From positions 141,336 through 205,335 of the forward strand of contig NZ_KQ956830.1 in NCBI RefSeq assembly GCF_001546485.1: a stretch of 64,000 nucleotides of DNA. The letters are read 5' to 3'. The notes under the pieces are model-generated. The model was not told the origin of the DNA. It made no database searches and worked only from the letters and a program-made list of their open reading frames with translations. Shown here piece after piece: positions 8,799 through 17,380 of the stretch. Each line of letters starts with the position of its first letter. The stretch's first letter is position 1. The position numbers were made by a program, and so were the translations under genes. The DNA is from Gardnerella vaginalis. GTDB lineage: Bacteria; Actinomycetota; Actinomycetes; Actinomycetales; Bifidobacteriaceae.

Positions 8799-9107
8799 AT
8801 GAAATTTAGTGAATTGAGTAAAGAAGAGCAAAAAGATCTTGCGGAATATGGCGAGATTATTTCAAGAGAAATGGAAGCAAAATCGGAACCAGATCCAGGA
8901 GATCCAACTTTGGATTCTCGCTGGGATCCATCTCGTGAATTGAGCAGATTGAATTATCGCCGTCACGCAATTGAAAAAGAGATAAATGAGGCTGTGTACA
9001 AAAGCCGCAAAAATGGTCAGTCTTGGAATACAATAGGTCGCGCACTTGGAGTTACTGCAGAAGCTGCACGTCGTAAATATAGTGATAAAATTCCTCAATT
9101 AGTGTGA
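8799..9107 (+). CDS. small hypothetical protein with C-terminal helix-turn-helix
   Basis: The 102-residue product has an acidic N-terminal half and a basic C-terminal half reading SWNTIGRALGVTAEAARRKY, which fits a sigma-region-4-like or MarR-like recognition helix. It could be a DNA-binding regulator or an antitoxin, but no toxin partner is adjacent. ATG 8799 is chosen over ATG 8778 because AAGGAAGGG lies 6-15 nt before it. It sits between gluQ and the yggS homologue, all in one direction with short gaps. Confidence 0.7.
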   Translation: MKFSELSKEEQKDLAEYGEIISREMEAKSEPDPGDPTLDSRWDPSRELSRLNYRRHAIEKEINEAVYKSRKNGQSWNTIGRALGVTAEAARRKYSDKIPQLV

Positions 9108-9140
9108 CTATTTTTTATGAGATTAGATTGGGGGCAATAA

Positions 9141-9941
9141 ATGGCATATATGACGCAAAAAGATTTAGCGAATACTGGGGTCGATTGTGTTCGTGCGCGT
9201 CAAATTGCCGACGGTGTGCACAGCATGCAAGACGTCATTGCTCAAGCCGAATCGCATTATGGGCGCAAAGCTGGATCTGTTACGCTACTTGCCGCGACTA
9301 AAACGCGAGATGTTGGCGAAATTATGGCAGCGCTTAAAGCCGGAGTGCGTGTAATTGGGGAAAATCGCCCGCAAGAAATCGTTGCAAAAGCCGAAATTTT
9401 ACGCGCGGAAGCTGCTAGAGAACGTTTAAGCGTTGGTGTAAACGGCGAAATTCCGCTCTATTTAATTGGTCAGTTGCAAAGCAATAAAATAAACAAAGTC
9501 TTGCCGCTTGCAAATGGTATTCAGTCGGTTGACGGCATTGATCTTGCGCAAAAAATATCTGCTCGCGCGCAAAATCTGGGACTTGGTGTAGACGTTATGT
9601 TGGAAGTGAACGTTTCGGGAGAAGCTACAAAATCCGGATGTGCGCCAGAACGTGCGATTGACGAAGCGCTCGCTATATCTAGTCTTCCGGCGCTTCATTT
9701 GCACGGATTTATGACGCTCGGAGCGCGCGTGGATGATGAAAAAATAGTGAGAAGTGGTTTCGCAAAATTGCGAGAAATTAGAGATTGTGTGAGTGAACAA
9801 CTCGCGCAAGATCATGATGGAAACTCTGCAAAATTAGAGCTTTCGATGGGAATGTCCGGCGATTTTGCGTGGGCGATTGCCGAAGGCTCAACGATGGTCC
9901 GAATTGGTTCGGCAATCTTTGGCCCACGCGCATTTGTGTAG
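9141..9941 (+). CDS. YggS/PROSC-family pyridoxal phosphate homeostasis protein
   Basis: This 266-residue single-domain protein binds PLP without catalysing a known reaction and buffers the cofactor and amino/keto acid pools. Visible hallmarks are the Schiff-base lysine in LLAATKTRD, GENRPQE, LIGQLQSNKIN and the C-terminal LSMGMSGDFAWAIAEGST and VRIGSAIFGPR. It is somewhat longer than E. coli YggS because of insertions near residues 95 and 220. A GGGGGC ribosome site precedes ATG 9141. In Actinobacteria this gene usually lies near ftsZ and sepF; here it does not. Confidence 0.93.
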   Translation: MAYMTQKDLANTGVDCVRARQIADGVHSMQDVIAQAESHYGRKAGSVTLLAATKTRDVGEIMAALKAGVRVIGENRPQEIVAKAEILRAEAARERLSVGVNGEIPLYLIGQLQSNKINKVLPLANGIQSVDGIDLAQKISARAQNLGLGVDVMLEVNVSGEATKSGCAPERAIDEALAISSLPALHLHGFMTLGARVDDEKIVRSGFAKLREIRDCVSEQLAQDHDGNSAKLELSMGMSGDFAWAIAEGSTMVRIGSAIFGPRAFV

Positions 9942-9990
9942 TCTTAAGTTTTGCCTAGTTTCTCATTGCTATCTTTTACTTTTATTGCCG

Positions 9991-10806
9991 TTATGCATGC
10001 ACAATCACATTGCGCAGCGAGCCAATACCATCTACGTGCACAATCGCTTCGTCACCAGCGCGTAAAGTTCCAGCTGGGTATGGAGTTCCTGTCAAAATCA
10101 CATCTCCTGGAAGAAGCGTTGAGAAGCTTGAAATTGCAGCAATTTGTTCAGGAATACTGTGAATAAGTCGAGCTGTAGTGCCGTCGGCTTCTGGCACATT
10201 TTCACCATTAAGCGTAAATGAAATATGTGCATCGCGCCAATTTAGCTCGGTTGTAATCCAAGGTCCAAGTGGGCAAGAAGTGTCGAAACCTTTTGCGCGC
10301 GTCCACATTGGGTCGCTACCTGCGCAATCTCGTAAAGTTACGTCGTTTACGCAAGTAAAGCCAAAAACGTAATTCATTGCGGTATCTGCCGTCACATTTT
10401 TGGCGATTTTGCCCATAACAACTGCCACTTCTGGCTCAAAATTCATGTCGTTTGAGCAAGCAGGAATCACAATTGGATCGTCCGGACCAATTACAGAAGT
10501 GCTTGGCTTTGTAAAAATCACCATATCTGCAGCAGTATGCGAAGATGCCGCAGAAGAAGCAGCGCGCTCATCATCGGAACGCGTATCGTAATTTTTCGCC
10601 AATCCGTACACTTTTGAAGGAATTACAGGCACAAGCAAGCGCACGCCATCCGCATCCAACGCGTAACGTTTACCAGTTGGCTTAACTCCTTGCGGGCTTA
10701 AAGGATGCCCTTCAAGCGCTACTAAATAATCTTTACCGTCGGTTTCGTCTTTTTGAACGAAAGCGTATTGAGGAACTTCATTATAGGAAAAACGTGCAAT
10801 TCTCAT
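9991..10806 (-). CDS. fumarylacetoacetate hydrolase family protein
   Basis: The 271-residue protein has the C-terminal FAH fold. VYGLAKNYDTR begins the catalytic domain, FEPEVAVVMGK carries the metal-binding acidic residues, FGFTCVNDVTLRD follows, and LLPGDVILTGTPYPAG lies near the end. Family members are metal-dependent C-C hydrolases, decarboxylases or tautomerases such as oxaloacetate tautomerase; the substrate cannot be told here. No aromatic catabolism genes are near, so a housekeeping or repair role is more likely. It converges with yggS and is divergent from clpB. Confidence 0.88.
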   Translation of the reverse strand: MRIARFSYNEVPQYAFVQKDETDGKDYLVALEGHPLSPQGVKPTGKRYALDADGVRLLVPVIPSKVYGLAKNYDTRSDDERAASSAASSHTAADMVIFTKPSTSVIGPDDPIVIPACSNDMNFEPEVAVVMGKIAKNVTADTAMNYVFGFTCVNDVTLRDCAGSDPMWTRAKGFDTSCPLGPWITTELNWRDAHISFTLNGENVPEADGTTARLIHSIPEQIAAISSFSTLLPGDVILTGTPYPAGTLRAGDEAIVHVDGIGSLRNVIVHA

Positions 10807-10833
10807 GTTTTTAAGATTACGACATATTTGCTA

Positions 10834-10899
10834 CTTAATTAAGCATTGCTCGATACTTAACTAAACTTTGCTTGCTGCTTAATTAAATTATTTGCGTAA
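10834..10899. repeat. three 22-bp direct repeats with CTTAATTAA core
   Basis: CTTAATTAAG (10834), CTTAACTAAA (10856) and CTTAATTAAA (10878) are exactly 22 bp apart, each with a TTGCT or TTGCG element about 12-15 bp on. They lie 28-80 bp upstream of the FAH-family start and about 270 bp upstream of clpB, so they most likely belong to the FAH promoter region. Confidence 0.6.
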
Positions 10900-10932
10900 A
10901 TTATTTGCGATTGAAAGTTCTTGAAAACAAAA

Positions 10933-10953
10933 CTTGAGTCTAGTACACTCAAG
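10933..10953. promoter_or_regulatory. HAIR operator (HspR-associated inverted repeat) of clpB
   Basis: CTTGAGT at 10933-10939 and ACTCAAG at 10947-10953, separated by 7 bp, match the HspR consensus CTTGAGT-N7-ACTCAAG exactly. In Streptomyces and bifidobacteria HspR represses clpB and the dnaK operon through this element. It lies about 190 bp before the clpB start, implying a long leader. hspR itself is not in the window. Confidence 0.9.
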
Positions 10954-11050
10954 TTTTAGGAATAAAGTTATAGGAAAATCTGTTATACGTATCAGATACA
11001 TGAAAGTGAAAGCTCGTTAGAACTCGAAAGTATCGTCAAAAAGCTTGAAA

Positions 11051-11098
11051 TTGCAACAAAAGTTGCAACGAGAGTTGCAATAAAAGTTGCAGCGATTT
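11051..11098 (+). repeat. four 12-bp repeats of TTGCAA in the clpB leader
   Basis: TTGCAA, TTGCAA, TTGCAA and TTGCAG start at 11051, 11063, 11075 and 11087, exactly 12 bp apart, within units of the form TTGCAAC-AAAAG. They lie 50-95 bp before the clpB start codon, in the expected 5' leader or at a second promoter. Confidence 0.75.
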
Positions 11099-11145
11099 GA
11101 CTTAACTGAAATGTGTTTTAGAGCTTTCGTGGAAATGAGGTAGAT

Positions 11146-13740
11146 ATGGAACAAAAGTTTACAACCTTAGCGCAAGACGCATTAAGCGACGCTGTGCAAA
11201 GTGCAGCGGCTGCTGGCAATGCGCAAGTTGACACTTTGCATTTGGCGGATGCTTTACTTCGCCAAGAGCAGGGCGTTGTGCGCGCGCTTATTGCTCAGGC
11301 GGGGGCGGACGCGCAACAAATCGGTGCTGAAATTCGTAACGCATTAGTGGCGTTGCCTTCATCTACTGGCTCAACTACAACTAAGCCAGACGCAAGCCGT
11401 CAGCTTTTGGCTGCGCTAAGCCAGGCAGAAAAAGAAATGCGCGCAATGGCAGACGAATACGTTTCTACAGAGCACATGCTTATTGGCATAGTTGCAAGCG
11501 CGCCAAACGCTGTTGCGGATATTTTCAAAAAGCACAACGTTTCCGCAGACGCGTTGCGAAAAGCTGTGCCAACTGTGCGCGGAGGTGCGAAAGTTACGAG
11601 TCCGGATGCTGAAGGCAACTACAAAGCGCTCGAAAAGTATTCTGTTGATATGACTGCGCGCGCTCGCGAAGGAAAGCTCGACCCAGTAATTGGCCGCGAC
11701 CAGGAGATTCGCCGCGTGATTCAAATTCTTTCTCGCCGCACGAAGAACAATCCTGTGCTAATTGGCGAGCCGGGCGTTGGAAAAACGGCAGTTGTAGAAG
11801 GATTGGCTCAGCGAATTGTGGCAGGAGATGTGCCTACGACTTTGCAAAACAAGCGTCTTATCAGTCTCGATTTGGCTTCGATGGTTGCAGGTTCAAAGTA
11901 TCGCGGCGAGTTTGAGGAACGCTTAAAGGCAGTGTTGAAGGAAATTCAACAATCAGACGGTCAAATTATTACGTTTATTGACGAAATTCACACTGTTGTT
12001 GGCGCAGGATCTGCAGAAGGTTCAATGGATGCTGGCAATATGCTTAAGCCAATGCTTGCGCGCGGTGAGCTGCGTTTGGTTGGTGCAACTACGCTTAACG
12101 AGTATCGCGAGCATATTGAAAAGGATTCGGCGCTTGAACGCAGATTCCAGCAAGTGTTTGTTGGCGAACCGTCTGTTGAAGATACTGTGACGATTTTGCG
12201 TGGACTTAAGCAACGTTACGAAGCGCACCACAAGGTGACGATTAGTGACGATGCAATTGTAGCTGCAGCAACGCTTTCAAACCGCTATATTACTGGCAGA
12301 CAGCTTCCAGATAAGGCGATTGATTTGGTAGATGAAGCGGCAGCTCACTTGCGTATGGAGCTTGATTCACAGCCAGAAGAAATCGACGAATTGCAGCGTA
12401 AAGTTACGCGTCTTGAGATGGAAGAAATGCAATTAAAGAAGGCGGAAGATGCTGCTGCGCGCGAACGCTTAGAAAAGTTGCAAGAAGAATTAGCTAACTC
12501 GCGCGAAAAGCTTACTGGATTGAAAGCGCGTTGGGATGCGGAAAAGGCTGGTCACAACAAGGTTGGTGATTTGAGAGCACAACTCGACGCTAAGCGCGTA
12601 GAAGCCGACAAATTCACGCGTGAAGGCAACTTGGAACAAGCAAGCCGTATTTTGTATGGCGAAATTCCAAGCATTCAAAAAGCTTTGGAAGAAGCGGAGT
12701 CCGAGGCTTCTAATGCTAAGAGTGAAGCAAAAGAGCCGATGGTTCCAGACCAGGTTGATGCTGATTCTATTGCTGGAGTTGTTAGCGAATGGACGGGCAT
12801 TCCCGTTGGTCGCTTGATGCAAGGCGAAAATGAGAAGCTGCTCAACATGGAAAAGGAGCTTTCTAAGCGTGTGGTCGGTCAAAGCGAAGCAATTCAGGCT
12901 ATAGCGGATGCTGTACGCAGAAGCCGTGCTGGAATTGCAGACCCGAATCGCCCGACTGGTTCGTTCCTATTCTTGGGTCCTACTGGCGTTGGTAAGACGG
13001 AGCTTGCTAAGGCTCTTGCTGACTTCTTGTTTGACGATGAGCGTGCAATGGTTCGCATTGATATGAGCGAGTACATGGAAAAGGCTTCCGTTTCACGTCT
13101 AATCGGTGCTGCTCCTGGTTACATTGGCTATGAGGAAGGCGGCCAGCTTACTGAAGCTGTGCGTAGACGTCCGTATTCTGTAGTGCTTTTCGACGAAGTT
13201 GAGAAGGCACATCCAGAAGTATTCGACGTTTTGCTGCAGGTTTTGGACGATGGTCGTTTGACTGACGGACAAGGTAGAACAGTTGATTTTACGAATACGA
13301 TTTTGATTATGACATCAAACTTGGGTTCGCAATTCCTTGTGCAAGAAGGCTTGGACGATGCTGCTAAACGCAAGGCTGTTATGAATGCTGTTCACGCTGA
13401 GTTTAAGCCAGAGTTCATCAACCGTTTGGATGAGCTTGTTATGTTCCATCCGTTGAGCCGCGAAGAGCTTGGTGGAATTGTGGATATTCAAGTTCGTCAA
13501 GTGGCTGCACGCTTGAGCGACCGCCGTATTAGCTTGGATGTGAGTGATTCTGCTCGCGCTTGGCTTGCAGAGCATGGCTATGATCCAGTTTATGGTGCTC
13601 GTCCGTTGCGTAGATTGGTTCAGACAGAAATTGGCGATCAACTTGCGCGATTGCTGCTTTCTGGAAAGGTGCATGATGGTGCTCGCGTAGTTGCGGATTG
13701 TGCAGAGAGCGACGACCATGTGACTCTCAAGATTGCGTAA
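11146..13740 (+). CDS. clpB: ATP-dependent disaggregase ClpB
   Basis: The 864-residue hexameric AAA+ chaperone dissolves protein aggregates with DnaK. It has an N-terminal Clp domain (residues about 1-145), first ATPase with GEPGVGKT near residue 207 and FIDEIHT, a coiled-coil middle domain at about 400-520, and a second ATPase with GPTGVGKT near residue 610 and [11 protein letters not shown]. The C-terminus reads [11 protein letters not shown]. It lacks the IGL/F loop of ClpA/ClpX, as expected for a protein that does not work with ClpP. The HAIR operator upstream indicates heat-shock control by HspR. GAGGTAG before ATG 11146 is the ribosome site. Confidence 0.98.
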   Translation: MEQKFTTLAQDALSDAVQSAAAAGNAQVDTLHLADALLRQEQGVVRALIAQAGADAQQIGAEIRNALVALPSSTGSTTTKPDASRQLLAALSQAEKEMRAMADEYVSTEHMLIGIVASAPNAVADIFKKHNVSADALRKAVPTVRGGAKVTSPDAEGNYKALEKYSVDMTARAREGKLDPVIGRDQEIRRVIQILSRRTKNNPVLIGEPGVGKTAVVEGLAQRIVAGDVPTTLQNKRLISLDLASMVAGSKYRGEFEERLKAVLKEIQQSDGQIITFIDEIHTVVGAGSAEGSMDAGNMLKPMLARGELRLVGATTLNEYREHIEKDSALERRFQQVFVGEPSVEDTVTILRGLKQRYEAHHKVTISDDAIVAAATLSNRYITGRQLPDKAIDLVDEAAAHLRMELDSQPEEIDELQRKVTRLEMEEMQLKKAEDAAARERLEKLQEELANSREKLTGLKARWDAEKAGHNKVGDLRAQLDAKRVEADKFTREGNLEQASRILYGEIPSIQKALEEAESEASNAKSEAKEPMVPDQVDADSIAGVVSEWTGIPVGRLMQGENEKLLNMEKELSKRVVGQSEAIQAIADAVRRSRAGIADPNRPTGSFLFLGPTGVGKTELAKALADFLFDDERAMVRIDMSEYMEKASVSRLIGAAPGYIGYEEGGQLTEAVRRRPYSVVLFDEVEKAHPEVFDVLLQVLDDGRLTDGQGRTVDFTNTILIMTSNLGSQFLVQEGLDDAAKRKAVMNAVHAEFKPEFINRLDELVMFHPLSREELGGIVDIQVRQVAARLSDRRISLDVSDSARAWLAEHGYDPVYGARPLRRLVQTEIGDQLARLLLSGKVHDGARVVADCAESDDHVTLKIA

Positions 13741-13787
13741 TATATGCATTATTTAATGTAGTCAAATAATGTAGTCAAATAAAACAA

Positions 13788-13835
13788 AGCGTGCTGTTTA
13801 TTGGATTATTTTCCAGTAGGCAGCACGCTATTTTT
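13788..13835 (+). terminator. intrinsic terminator after clpB
   Basis: AGCGTGCTG (13788-13796) pairs with CAGCACGCT (13821-13829), followed by a five-T run. Confidence 0.85.
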
Positions 13836-14010
13836 GTATCTGAATAAAAAATATTTGTAGAATGAAGTTGTAATGAAAAGGTGGATTTCCCACTTAATTT
13901 TTCGAGTTATTGCTGATAATTGGCATTATAGGATATGCCTATCTTTTAAAATTTTAATTGGTTTTTGTAAAAATCTATTTTTTTATATTGAATTATTATA
14001 GAATAAGCGT

Positions 14011-14032
14011 ACGTATTCAGGGCTGAATACGT
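14011..14032. promoter_or_regulatory. perfect 10-bp inverted repeat immediately before the small peptide start
   Basis: ACGTATTCAG (14011-14020) and CTGAATACGT (14023-14032) are perfect complements with a 2-bp spacer, ending one base before the ATG at 14034. The only purine-rich ribosome-binding candidate (CAGGGC) is at its centre. It could be a dimeric repressor operator or, as RNA, a hairpin that hides the ribosome site. Confidence 0.75.
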
Positions 14033-14033
14033 T

Positions 14034-14162
14034 ATGAAGCAGATTGAAAATGGAGATACCAATTGGATAAAAGATGGCGTTGAATATTCTGGTGGCTGTA
14101 TTTTTGGGGTTAATGATACTCCTAGTGGCAACCCTGTCACCATGGAAGTTGGAAGTAATTAG
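14034..14162 (+). CDS. 42-residue peptide gene heading the ABC operon
   Basis: The frame starts ATG 14034 and stops TAG 14160-14162. The product begins MKQIENGDTNWIKDGVEYSG, has Gly20-Gly21 followed by a single Cys22, and ends VTMEVGSN. It is hydrophilic, without a signal peptide or membrane segment. A Gly-Gly followed by a short core resembles double-glycine leader peptides of exported peptides, but the downstream ABC gene lacks a C39 peptidase domain. It lies 47 bp before the ABC ATPase gene on the same strand. I do not recognise a family; a secreted signal or bacteriocin-like peptide is inference only. Confidence 0.45.
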   Translation: MKQIENGDTNWIKDGVEYSGGCIFGVNDTPSGNPVTMEVGSN

Positions 14163-14209
14163 TCTAGTTGATATAAATATCAAATTGCTATAACGTTAAG
14201 TGGGGAGAT

Positions 14210-14977
14210 ATGCAAGAATCATATACGGGCTCAGGTGTGCAACTTGTTAATGTGAATTTTTCGTATGGGAAAAAACAAATTTTGCATAATCTTTCTATAG
14301 ATTTATCTTTTGGCATATGTGGTCTTTTGGGGCCAAATGGTGCTGGGAAAACTACTCTGCTTAACGTTATAGCGACGATTTATGCTCCCTCTAGTGGAAA
14401 ACTTTTTGTTCATGGCTTTGATGTAACTTGTCGTGCGGAAAGGGCTAAAGCTCGGTCAAATATTGGTTATTTGCCACAATCATTTGAACTTATGAATGCA
14501 TCGAGTGTGTTAAAAAATGTTCAATATGCCGCATGGGCGCGAGGTTTATCGTGGAGCGCTGCGTATCAAGCTGCTTGGAATGCTCTCAAACAGGTTGGCT
14601 TGGAAAAACAAGCACATCGCATCGTTGCTAAAATATCAGGAGGTCAGCGTCAGCGTGCTGGTATTGCTTGTGTGATTGCTAGTCAGCCTGCAGTACTAAT
14701 ACTTGATGAGCCTACTGTTGGTTTAGATCCTGAGCAGCGTATTGATATTCGTAATTTTCTTAAGTCTTATTCGCAAAAGCATACTGTTATTGTCAGTACA
14801 CATTTAGTAGAAGATTTAGCAGTAATTGCGGATCGGGTTATAGTTCTTAATGAAGGAATTATATTGCTTGATGGGAAAATGGATAATCTTCTTCAATATG
14901 CTAATCGTGAAGATCTTATGGTAACTCCATGGGAATCAGGGTATAGACATTTGCTATCTAAATTTCATAAAAATTAG
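14210..14977 (+). CDS. ABC transporter ATP-binding subunit
   Basis: The 255-residue nucleotide-binding protein has Walker A GPNGAGKTT, Q-loop LPQSFELMNA, signature ISGGQRQRAG, Walker B LILDEPTVGLDP and the H-loop STHLVED. It resembles NBDs of ABC-2 type exporters for peptides or bacteriocin immunity. GGGGAG precedes ATG 14210. The two following genes encode membrane proteins, so the trio is one exporter, probably acting on a peptide. AT-rich codons and the position between housekeeping genes clpB and rmuC suggest an accessory insertion. Confidence 0.88.
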   Translation: MQESYTGSGVQLVNVNFSYGKKQILHNLSIDLSFGICGLLGPNGAGKTTLLNVIATIYAPSSGKLFVHGFDVTCRAERAKARSNIGYLPQSFELMNASSVLKNVQYAAWARGLSWSAAYQAAWNALKQVGLEKQAHRIVAKISGGQRQRAGIACVIASQPAVLILDEPTVGLDPEQRIDIRNFLKSYSQKHTVIVSTHLVEDLAVIADRVIVLNEGIILLDGKMDNLLQYANREDLMVTPWESGYRHLLSKFHKN

Positions 14978-15048
14978 TAGTAGCAGTAACTAGATATGTA
15001 TGGTTTCTTATTTTGTTAATGTGGTAGCAAGTAGGGATGTGATTAAAT

Positions 15049-16605
15049 ATGCGTCAATATTCTAACTTTTTAACTGAATTCAGATTTTTTACGAAAAATC
15101 ATAAGAAGTGCACAATTGTTTCACATATTATGTCCCCATTATCTCTAATAAGCAGTTGTGTTTTTAGCTTATTTTTGATTGCATATCCTATTTTTTTGGG
15201 TGTGGCAAATTTTTTAGCGCATAATAATAATTATGCGCTTTGGTTAAGAATTGATGTCACGTGGATGCATTGTTTGTCTGATATTGTTGCTTGCATTTTT
15301 GGCGCATGGTGTTCATGTAAAGCTTGCTCGCCCAGATGTTTGGTTAATCCTGCGTGGTGTGCAGGAAAATCAGCCAGTCGTTACGCTATTCCTATACTAA
15401 AAGGCGCTATACTGTGCAGTTTGTTATATTGCGTAAGTATATTGCCAACAGTAATTCAGAGTGATGTAAATATTACAAATTTCCCGTATTTTCCACTATT
15501 ATGTGGAGGCGTGACGCCAAGTGCATTTTTTGCAATTGGTTTTACTTTAGGAGTAATTATTGGCAATCGTTGGGCAATTGTATTCTCAGCTTTATTATCT
15601 TTTGCAATAATTTGGTGCTGTATTTATGGCGTCATTATAATGCGTAATGGCGCCATACCTCAGGGAGATATTTTTCCTAGATATTGGGGTAGTAGTTTAT
15701 ACGCAATACTTCCAGTGTCGGATGCTGGTATTGGTGCTGAGCCTGGTTTGCGTATGAACCCATGGTTGGTGACTTTGCGCATATTCTTTGTGTGTGTTGT
15801 TATCGTTTCATGCATTCTTTGTTGCGCGCATATTAGATATTTTTGGCAAAAGGGATCTTATTGGCGCATAAAAGCAATAAGTCTTTCTTTAATTATGCCA
15901 ATAGTATGTGCTTGTTGTATAGCTATGTGGGGTCCAAAACCTTGGATTCGCTCTGGACCTTTTGTGCCTCAGTGTACGACGTTTAAAGATACTGCTTTTT
16001 CTGTTTGTGTACATCCTGAAGAAGCTTATATTCGTAAACTTCGTGCTGTTAAACATTTGAAAACTGTTGCTTCTTGGTTTCCTAAGAATCAGAGAGATTC
16101 GCAAGGCAAAGGAATTGTGCTTGTGCTTGGAAATGCGTTTACTCCAACAAATACTGAAAAATCTTGGAATCTTACTAATAGTGGTTTAATAAAGTTACGT
16201 AATCTTAAAGCTACTGTTATTCAACAACAAACAGATACATTTGTTAGGCGTTCTGAGAAATATGGTGATATGACTGGTATCGCTCAAGAAGTGTTACAAA
16301 GATTTGTGCCTGCAAAATGTGCATCAAGTGCTATGAAAGAAGTATATGTAAAAAAGAATCTTGATTCAAACGCTTCTGTTACAGCATTTTTGCTTGCTCA
16401 GCTTCCTTCTCGTATAAGTAATGATGTGTATGGGTCATACGGATTTATTCCAGGTGAAGCAAACGATAAAGTGGCTATGAGTATTAATAATGCTGATGAT
16501 GCTAAGCTGAAACAATTTGTAAAAAATCATGTTAAAGAACTTAATCAATGCCTCATAACTCCACAACAAGTCTTATCGGAACTTGGTGATAAGCATGAAA
16601 AATAA
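15049..16605 (+). CDS. membrane protein of the accessory ABC operon with large C-terminal extracytoplasmic domain
   Basis: The 518-residue protein has about six to seven hydrophobic segments in residues 25-305. A soluble region of about 210 residues follows, expected outside the membrane. That region starts with a cysteine pair in CTTFKDTAFSVCVHPEEAY and contains further cysteines at CASSAM and NQCLITP. A Cys-then-CVHPE pattern recalls membrane subunits in actinobacterial ABC loci, but I cannot name the family with certainty. It lies 71 bp after the ATPase gene and overlaps the next gene by 11 bp, so the three act together. A sensing or substrate-capture role for the outer domain is a guess. 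Confidence 0.75.
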   Translation: MRQYSNFLTEFRFFTKNHKKCTIVSHIMSPLSLISSCVFSLFLIAYPIFLGVANFLAHNNNYALWLRIDVTWMHCLSDIVACIFGAWCSCKACSPRCLVNPAWCAGKSASRYAIPILKGAILCSLLYCVSILPTVIQSDVNITNFPYFPLLCGGVTPSAFFAIGFTLGVIIGNRWAIVFSALLSFAIIWCCIYGVIIMRNGAIPQGDIFPRYWGSSLYAILPVSDAGIGAEPGLRMNPWLVTLRIFFVCVVIVSCILCCAHIRYFWQKGSYWRIKAISLSLIMPIVCACCIAMWGPKPWIRSGPFVPQCTTFKDTAFSVCVHPEEAYIRKLRAVKHLKTVASWFPKNQRDSQGKGIVLVLGNAFTPTNTEKSWNLTNSGLIKLRNLKATVIQQQTDTFVRRSEKYGDMTGIAQEVLQRFVPAKCASSAMKEVYVKKNLDSNASVTAFLLAQLPSRISNDVYGSYGFIPGEANDKVAMSINNADDAKLKQFVKNHVKELNQCLITPQQVLSELGDKHEK

Positions 16606-17326
16606 TTTTCGCGCTTGGCTTGAAGGTAGGCATTATATTGTTGCAATCGTTGCAATCTTATTGTCCGTAGTCCTTCCCTCTTTAATGCTTGTTATATTCA
16701 GATCATTTGTAACGCAGTTGCCAGTTTATGTTGGTTATATTTGTTTGCCAGATTCTGCTAATGTGCATAATGCGGTAGAAGGTATAACGTTCCAATGTCA
16801 ATCTGGTAGTAGTGTTGTTAATTTTGTTGTTCCTCTGTATGAAGTTATTGTAGTTGGGTTTATTGCCGCGGCATTCGTTTGCCTTGCTCCGATTATGGTA
16901 TCGTGGGAACGTTTCGTGATGAAAAGGTTGCGAATATATGCATTGAGTGCTGCTTTATTGTGTTTGTTTGTTTCATTCGGCGCTTCAGTGTTAATTGTTC
17001 GTATAATTGACTTGCAGTTATTGAGTACATTGCAGATGATTTTAGGTAATGCGTGGATTGATATTGTGCTAATAATGATTGGATTAGCATGTTTTGGAAG
17101 GTTTTACGGCCTTGCATTTGGCGTCTTTTTAGCGGTGATGAACATTGCCACACAAGGTTTGCAAAGTAAAATTGGGTTGATTTTGCGATGGTATCCTTCT
17201 GGAACTTTGCCTGTAATTCCTGGACAATCCATATTGTTATACGTCATTGTTGTGCTTACTGTAATTGCAGTTTGCCTATGGAGTGGCACGTGTGGACGTG
17301 GATTGCTTTATTTTGAACGTGCTTAA
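16595..17326 (+). CDS. ABC-2-like permease subunit of the accessory ABC operon
   Basis: The 243-residue protein has six hydrophobic segments, near residues 17-37, 70-97, 108-130, 140-165, 168-185 and 212-232. This is the usual layout of an ABC-2 transport subunit. ATG 16595 is inside the end of the previous gene, giving an 11-bp overlap; a TTG further upstream (16583) would add only four residues. No substrate can be inferred beyond its link to the peptide gene at 14034. Confidence 0.75.
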   Translation: MKNNFRAWLEGRHYIVAIVAILLSVVLPSLMLVIFRSFVTQLPVYVGYICLPDSANVHNAVEGITFQCQSGSSVVNFVVPLYEVIVVGFIAAAFVCLAPIMVSWERFVMKRLRIYALSAALLCLFVSFGASVLIVRIIDLQLLSTLQMILGNAWIDIVLIMIGLACFGRFYGLAFGVFLAVMNIATQGLQSKIGLILRWYPSGTLPVIPGQSILLYVIVVLTVIAVCLWSGTCGRGLLYFERA

Positions 17327-17380
17327 AATGCGTGTTTAATTATGTTTTAAAAGTCAACTCAATAGTGTTTAATAGAACGT

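Noticed and set aside
10933..10953. Reading the HAIR sequence as a terminator
   Set aside because: It can form a hairpin, but it lies between divergent genes with no transcript to end, and it matches the HspR consensus exactly.
13873..14001. 42-codon frame before the peptide gene
   Set aside because: No ribosome site, AT-driven Phe/Ile/Leu composition; the frame at 14034 is the better candidate because of its position and balanced composition.
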